Shown piece after piece: positions 30,901 to 34,153 of a DNA stretch of 34,153 nt (position 1 is its first letter; the number at the start of each line of letters is the position of its first letter). Location of the stretch: contig DKKO01000002.1 in NCBI GenBank assembly GCA_002455275.1, positions 1-34,153 on the forward strand, written 5' to 3'. The notes beneath the pieces were generated by a model. The model was not told the DNA's origin. It made no database searches and worked only from the letters and a program-made list of their open reading frames with translations. The DNA is from Candidatus Saccharibacteria bacterium UBA6664 (GTDB taxonomy: Bacteria > Patescibacteriota > Saccharimonadia > Saccharimonadales > Saccharimonadaceae). The translations under genes and the position numbers were made by a program.

Positions 30901-32897
30901 GTGCTGGTGTCGACCCAGACATCGCCAACAGCTGGAGAGCTAGGGGCTGTTGCCGAGGTCGTTACTTTTGCTCCGATGTTTGAACCAGATACAGTTCCAG
31001 TAGTGGTGATGTTCGAGTTAGATGAAATAGGCAGAGTCACATCGATGGCACTTGAGCTGACACCAAAGTAGGTTTGAGTTTGACCGTTATTGGTAACTTC
31101 GAATACGTAGGCAGATGATGCGCCATTCCAACCCATCGCTCGTAGTGCTACTGTATTATTCTTTGCTGGTCGAGCACGTAGCTCACCGTATTCGTTATGG
31201 TAACCTGTGCGGATGCCACTGAAGTAAAACGCGAACCTATCTGGCCAACCACTAGTTGCCGAGGTGTCGTCCGTAATGTTAACCCGCACAAACTTATCAT
31301 TTGTAGAGTCAGTTAGGCTGACAGTTTCGTTTTTATCGTCAAGCTTGTTGGCAAGATCGGTCGTAAGGTTAGTTACTGATGATTGTGCAATGTTGGTAAG
31401 AGTATTTGATGCGCCAGAGATGGTTTTGTTAGTAAGCGTAGCACTCGCAGAGTTTTTAGTAGCATCACTCGTGTTGTCAACATTGCTTAAGCCTACGGCA
31501 GTTTTATCAAGTGTTTGCCACGATTTATCTCCACGCCAATACTCCCCTGTTGTGCCCGCAGTAATCGAAGCTTCTTTACCGGCAAGGTCTGTGGTGAGAT
31601 TGGTTACAGATGATTGAGCAATGTTTGAAAGCGTGTTTGAGGCGCCAGAGATGGTTTTGTTAGTCAAAGTTACACTTGCGGCGTTCTTGGTTGCATCACT
31701 AGTATTATCAACGTTCGCCAGGCCAACCGCCGTCTTATCAAGTGTTTGCCACGATTTATCTCCACGCCAATATTCCCCTGTTGTGCCCGCAGTGATGGTT
31801 GGCTCTTTGCCCGCTAAATCTGTCGTAAGGTTAGTAATTTTTGCTTGAGAAATTCCGGAAGCAACCTTAGCGTCTGTTACAGCACCAGCCGCTAGCTCGG
31901 TTGTATCAACAGCCCCTGCCACAATTTGAGCGTTGCTTGCAGTGCCAGAAAGATCGCCACCCATGGCAGGGTCGCCTGATCCACCAGCAGCCCAAGTAAG
32001 ATCTGTGCCGTCCCAGGTAAGTACATCATTTGTACTTGGAGAGTTTGAAGCAGCTAGTTTTGGTTCCGTAACTGCTCCATCGACAAGTTTCGCTGTTGAA
32101 ACAGTGTTGTCTGTTGGCGTACGGGTGTCACTAAGGCGCGGGTCAGTGGTGTCTGCCTTGCCGGCGAGCGATGTATCTACCTGAGATTGTGTATAGTAAC
32201 GAGCATCTCCTCGAGCATCGTTGTGGTACTGGGGGTGGTCGTCGTCTGAGAGGCCGGTAAGTGCACCGTGGTCGGTGACACCACCGCTACTGACCGTGGC
32301 AGGAATCCAAGTGCCAGTTTGGTATACCAATGCCTGACCATCGGTAGCACCAGTAGTATTTACGTCGGAGAGATCATTCAAATCAGCTGGCACAGCACCG
32401 GGCGAAGTCCAGTTAAGCGTTGTACCGTTGTAGCTAAGTAGCTGTCCATTACTCGGTGAACCTACTGTGCCTAATTTTGCGGTAGTAATTGCTCCATCGG
32501 CAATTTTAGCCGTGGTAACGTTACTGTCGGCAATCTTAGCTGTGCTAACTGCGCTATCAGCCAGCTTGGTACCGGTTACATTGGCATCCGTAATTTTAGC
32601 TGTGGTGACAGCATTACTTGCAAGCTCGGTCGCCGTTACTACTCCAGCAGCGATTTGAGCATTAGAGGCAGTACCGGTAAGGTCTCCGCCCATGGTAGGA
32701 TCACCGGCCACAGAGTTTACTTTGGCAGCCAAAGCAGTATCGAGCTTGGCCTCAGTAATGGTGGCGTCTTGAATTGCTGCACCACTTACTGCGTTGTTTT
32801 TCAAATTTCCGTCTGACTTATGTGATACCTGGAGGTACTGGTTGAGAATATCACCCCAAGTGCCCTCATCTGCGCCAGGTTGTGGTAAACGTGCCAT
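30897..32897 (-). CDS. Phage tail-fibre-like repetitive protein
   Basis: 666 residues without a signal peptide. The start MARLPQPGADEGTWGDILNQYL is typical of tail proteins of Gram-positive-type phages. The body has repeats: VTTAKITDANVTGTKLADS-type segments at about 85-140, MGGDLTGTASNAQIAAG twice, and a 77-residue tandem unit with EYWRGDKSWQTLDKTAVGL and VTLTNKTISGASNTL. The end has a beta domain (SPAVGDVWVDTST). Promoter TTTACA-17-TAAAGT and a strong SD precede the ATG. It is upstream of, and coupled to, the LamG-type tail gene. Confidence 0.88.
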   Translation of the reverse strand: MARLPQPGADEGTWGDILNQYLQVSHKSDGNLKNNAVSGAAIQDATITEAKLDTALAAKVNSVAGDPTMGGDLTGTASNAQIAAGVVTATELASNAVTTAKITDANVTGTKLADSAVSTAKIADSNVTTAKIADGAITTAKLGTVGSPSNGQLLSYNGTTLNWTSPGAVPADLNDLSDVNTTGATDGQALVYQTGTWIPATVSSGGVTDHGALTGLSDDDHPQYHNDARGDARYYTQSQVDTSLAGKADTTDPRLSDTRTPTDNTVSTAKLVDGAVTEPKLAASNSPSTNDVLTWDGTDLTWAAGGSGDPAMGGDLSGTASNAQIVAGAVDTTELAAGAVTDAKVASGISQAKITNLTTDLAGKEPTITAGTTGEYWRGDKSWQTLDKTAVGLANVDNTSDATKNAASVTLTNKTISGASNTLSNIAQSSVTNLTTDLAGKEASITAGTTGEYWRGDKSWQTLDKTAVGLSNVDNTSDATKNSASATLTNKTISGASNTLTNIAQSSVTNLTTDLANKLDDKNETVSLTDSTNDKFVRVNITDDTSATSGWPDRFAFYFSGIRTGYHNEYGELRARPAKNNTVALRAMGWNGASSAYVFEVTNNGQTQTYFGVSSSAIDVTLPISSNSNITTTGTVSGSNIGAKVTTSATAPSSPAVGDVWVDTST
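31504..31793 (-). repeat. Tandem 77-codon repeat in the tail-fibre-like gene
   Basis: Two copies start 231 nt apart, at 31504 and 31735. The first 59 bases of each copy are nearly identical, with about one difference, and the rest is about as similar as diverged repeats. Both copies encode the EYWRGDKSWQTL/KTAVGL and LTNKTISGASNTL elements. Confidence 0.85.
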
Positions 32898-32904
32898 CTA
32901 CCTA

Positions 32905-32913
32905 TTCTCCTTC
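32905..32913 (-). promoter_or_regulatory. Strong Shine-Dalgarno of the tail-fibre-like gene
   Basis: GAAGGAGAA on the minus strand, seven nt before the ATG at 32897. It is the best SD in the window and contrasts with the leaderless starts of the host genes. Confidence 0.85.
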
Positions 32914-32928
32914 ATCTCGTTTGTACCT

Positions 32929-32957
32929 ACTTTACTCTTTTCATCACTGCTTGTAAA
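32929..32957 (-). promoter_or_regulatory. Promoter of the tail-fibre-like gene
   Basis: TTTACA, 17 nt and TAAAGT on the minus strand, inside the 68-nt gap 32898-32965. The match is fair in both boxes. Confidence 0.6.
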
Positions 32958-32965
32958 CGCTAATG

Positions 32966-34153
32966 CTAACCTACGCTATAGACTGTGCTTCCCACTCTTA
33001 CAACTCGTACATAGCTATTGCCTCCGGGTGAGCCGTTTGTAAACGTACTGCCAGATGGCAAGCGTATGTTACCGGTAACAAACACATCGTCACAGCCTAC
33101 AAAATTGATACCTTGTGTTTGCTGCTGGGCAGATTGACCTCGGTCGTAAGCATGCAAACCTTCAATCATCGCACGGTTACTCGTAAGATACAACGCGTAG
33201 CCAGCTGTATCAAGACGACGGTTTGAATCAGCCACACAACCATTCAACGCCGGGTCAACTCCTGTAACATTAAAACCGTGGCGACCATTATCTTGCGCAT
33301 GGCATCCCACCATGTGAATACGAGATGAACTAATGTCCCAACCATCTACCGTTGAATAGGCAGCCTTACATGTGGTAAACATATTGCTACCGCCGCCAAC
33401 TTCCCAGCCGATATTGCAGCCGATGGCAATGCACTGTGAGTATTTACCATCTGATGAGTCGTTCATCTTAAATCCAGTCCCTGAATTTCCCTTCACGCGA
33501 ACGCGCGAAACTTTAGGGTCTCTCGCGTCTGCGTCCATGAAGATTCCATGTCGATCAGTACCATTGCTAAAGTTCCGTATAAATAAATCACTAATAATAT
33601 GTGAGGAGTCTGGATCGTTTCCTGGGATACCCGAATGATCACCTGTTGCACCCTTTGGATCACCAATATTTCCATCCGAGTTTCTGTATACGACTGCGCT
33701 TGAAGTACCACCTCCGGCTGCACCGCCGTCAATCGTTAGATGACTAAGTGTTGTAAGGTGTGTGTTTAAATCATAAAGCTCTACTACTCCACTCGGTGCT
33801 GAGAGACCGTCAGACTTTAAAATCGTCAAGAAGCCTGAACCTTGTAAAGTTACGCCCGTTTTCATTTCAATTGGCGCCGAAATAGCGAATTCGCCACCTG
33901 TCAGCAGCACTTGACCCCAAGCTATACCTCCATTATCCGTGTAAGCGGCTTGTGAAATGGCTGTATTAATTTGAACCTGGTCGGCAGTCCCGTCACATAC
34001 ATAATCCGCGTCGTTTTTTATAGTAGTTGGCGCATTCGAAGCCGCCACTATAAGTGGCATGCCGTGCGAGCTACTTCCACCAGCCGGCGTAGCCCACGTA
34101 CCGTCGCCTCGGAGGTATGTCGTACTATTCGCTGTTCCAGACCCCAACCGTGC
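32966..34153 (-). CDS. Tail-spike-like right-handed beta-helix protein (5' end outside window)
   Basis: At least 395 residues; the reading frame is open at the right edge (preceding codons are A-R), so the true start is outside. The N-terminal visible part ARLGSGTANSTTYLRGDGTWATP is a common tail-fibre motif. The rest is a right-handed beta-helix pattern of the pectate-lyase/tail-spike kind (LTIDGGAAGG, RVRVKGNSGTGFKMNDSSDGK, CHAQDNGRHGFNVTG, EGLHAYDRG). Such proteins often bind or cut surface polysaccharide; no catalytic residues can be assigned. Upstream neighbour of the tail-fibre-like gene on the same strand. Confidence 0.85.
   Translation of the reverse strand, partial: ARLGSGTANSTTYLRGDGTWATPAGGSSSHGMPLIVAASNAPTTIKNDADYVCDGTADQVQINTAISQAAYTDNGGIAWGQVLLTGGEFAISAPIEMKTGVTLQGSGFLTILKSDGLSAPSGVVELYDLNTHLTTLSHLTIDGGAAGGGTSSAVVYRNSDGNIGDPKGATGDHSGIPGNDPDSSHIISDLFIRNFSNGTDRHGIFMDADARDPKVSRVRVKGNSGTGFKMNDSSDGKYSQCIAIGCNIGWEVGGGSNMFTTCKAAYSTVDGWDISSSRIHMVGCHAQDNGRHGFNVTGVDPALNGCVADSNRRLDTAGYALYLTSNRAMIEGLHAYDRGQSAQQQTQGINFVGCDDVFVTGNIRLPSGSTFTNGSPGGNSYVRVVRVGSTVYSVG

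Noticed and set aside
31264..31848. Plus-strand frames with repeated leucine-rich peptides opposite the fibre gene
   Set aside because: They are the reverse of the 77-codon repeats, not real genes.
1..34153. UGA recoding as in Absconditabacteria or Gracilibacteria
   Set aside because: UGA ends truB and other genes at the expected places and does not interrupt conserved proteins.
1..34153. CRISPR array, tRNA, rRNA or insertion sequence
   Set aside because: No regularly spaced repeats, cloverleaf or transposase pattern was found on reading; repeats seen are inside genes.

Overview
The window looks like a chromosome segment of a Candidate Phyla Radiation (Patescibacteria) bacterium, most likely Candidatus Saccharibacteria (TM7). 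The evidence is: small membrane protein families that I know mainly from that group (5221-5577, 7664-8110), a Saccharibacteria-type degenerate DHH-like protein (1880-3706), a Fpg/MutM with the group's FGxGHPNDS-type loop, mostly overlapping genes, and short intergenic gaps. UGA behaves as a normal stop, which argues against Absconditabacteria and Gracilibacteria. No rRNA, tRNA, CRISPR array or insertion sequence was seen.

Layout. (1) 1-5186 is mostly housekeeping: the start of an unknown gene at the left edge, rpsO (S15), an unknown protein, truB, a DHH-like/proline-rich protein, divergent rpsT (S20, with a long Lys/Ala/Pro tail) and holA. (2) 5221-17771 is a cell-surface block, almost all on the minus strand. 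It holds two large paralogous secreted proteins with a phage-tail-fibre-like N-terminal domain and repeated Cys...Trp...Cys modules, a class A beta-lactamase-like serine hydrolase split by an A8 tract, a LamG-like protein, two DUF916-like (WxL-interacting-type) membrane-anchored proteins, an Ig-like membrane protein, and a small abundant-looking WxL-like secreted protein with its own consensus promoter and terminator. Together these resemble a distant version of the Firmicutes csc/WxL surface complex. (3) 17858-22036 holds mutM with an in-frame palindromic insertion, a HAD protein, an anchored protein, tatC-tatA, a small protein with a Tat-like N-terminus, and a small protein with an SPDTG sortase-like tail. 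(4) 22031-29418 holds a possible PD-(D/E)XK nuclease-like protein, then a six-gene chain with short overlaps in the order polA, methyltransferase, Nudix, HAD, PPOX-fold, HAD, with two unknown genes upstream. (5) 29473-34153 is a tail-fibre/tail-spike-like cassette of three genes, open at the right edge, so a prophage, a tail-like particle or domesticated adhesins probably continue beyond the window.

The most unusual signals are listed here. A -10 box (often extended, TGnTAnnnT) lies 6-9 nt before the start codon of about eleven genes, including rpsO, holA and polA, which suggests common leaderless transcription. SD-led genes are a separate class. A HAD gene can only begin at AUA if its catalytic N-terminus is to be kept. 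mutM carries an in-frame insertion made of short palindromes. The beta-lactamase-like gene is broken exactly at an eight-A run and is restored by removing one A. Three HAD paralogues all lack the usual +2 aspartate.

All calls come from reading the sequence and from memory of protein families. No database search was run.
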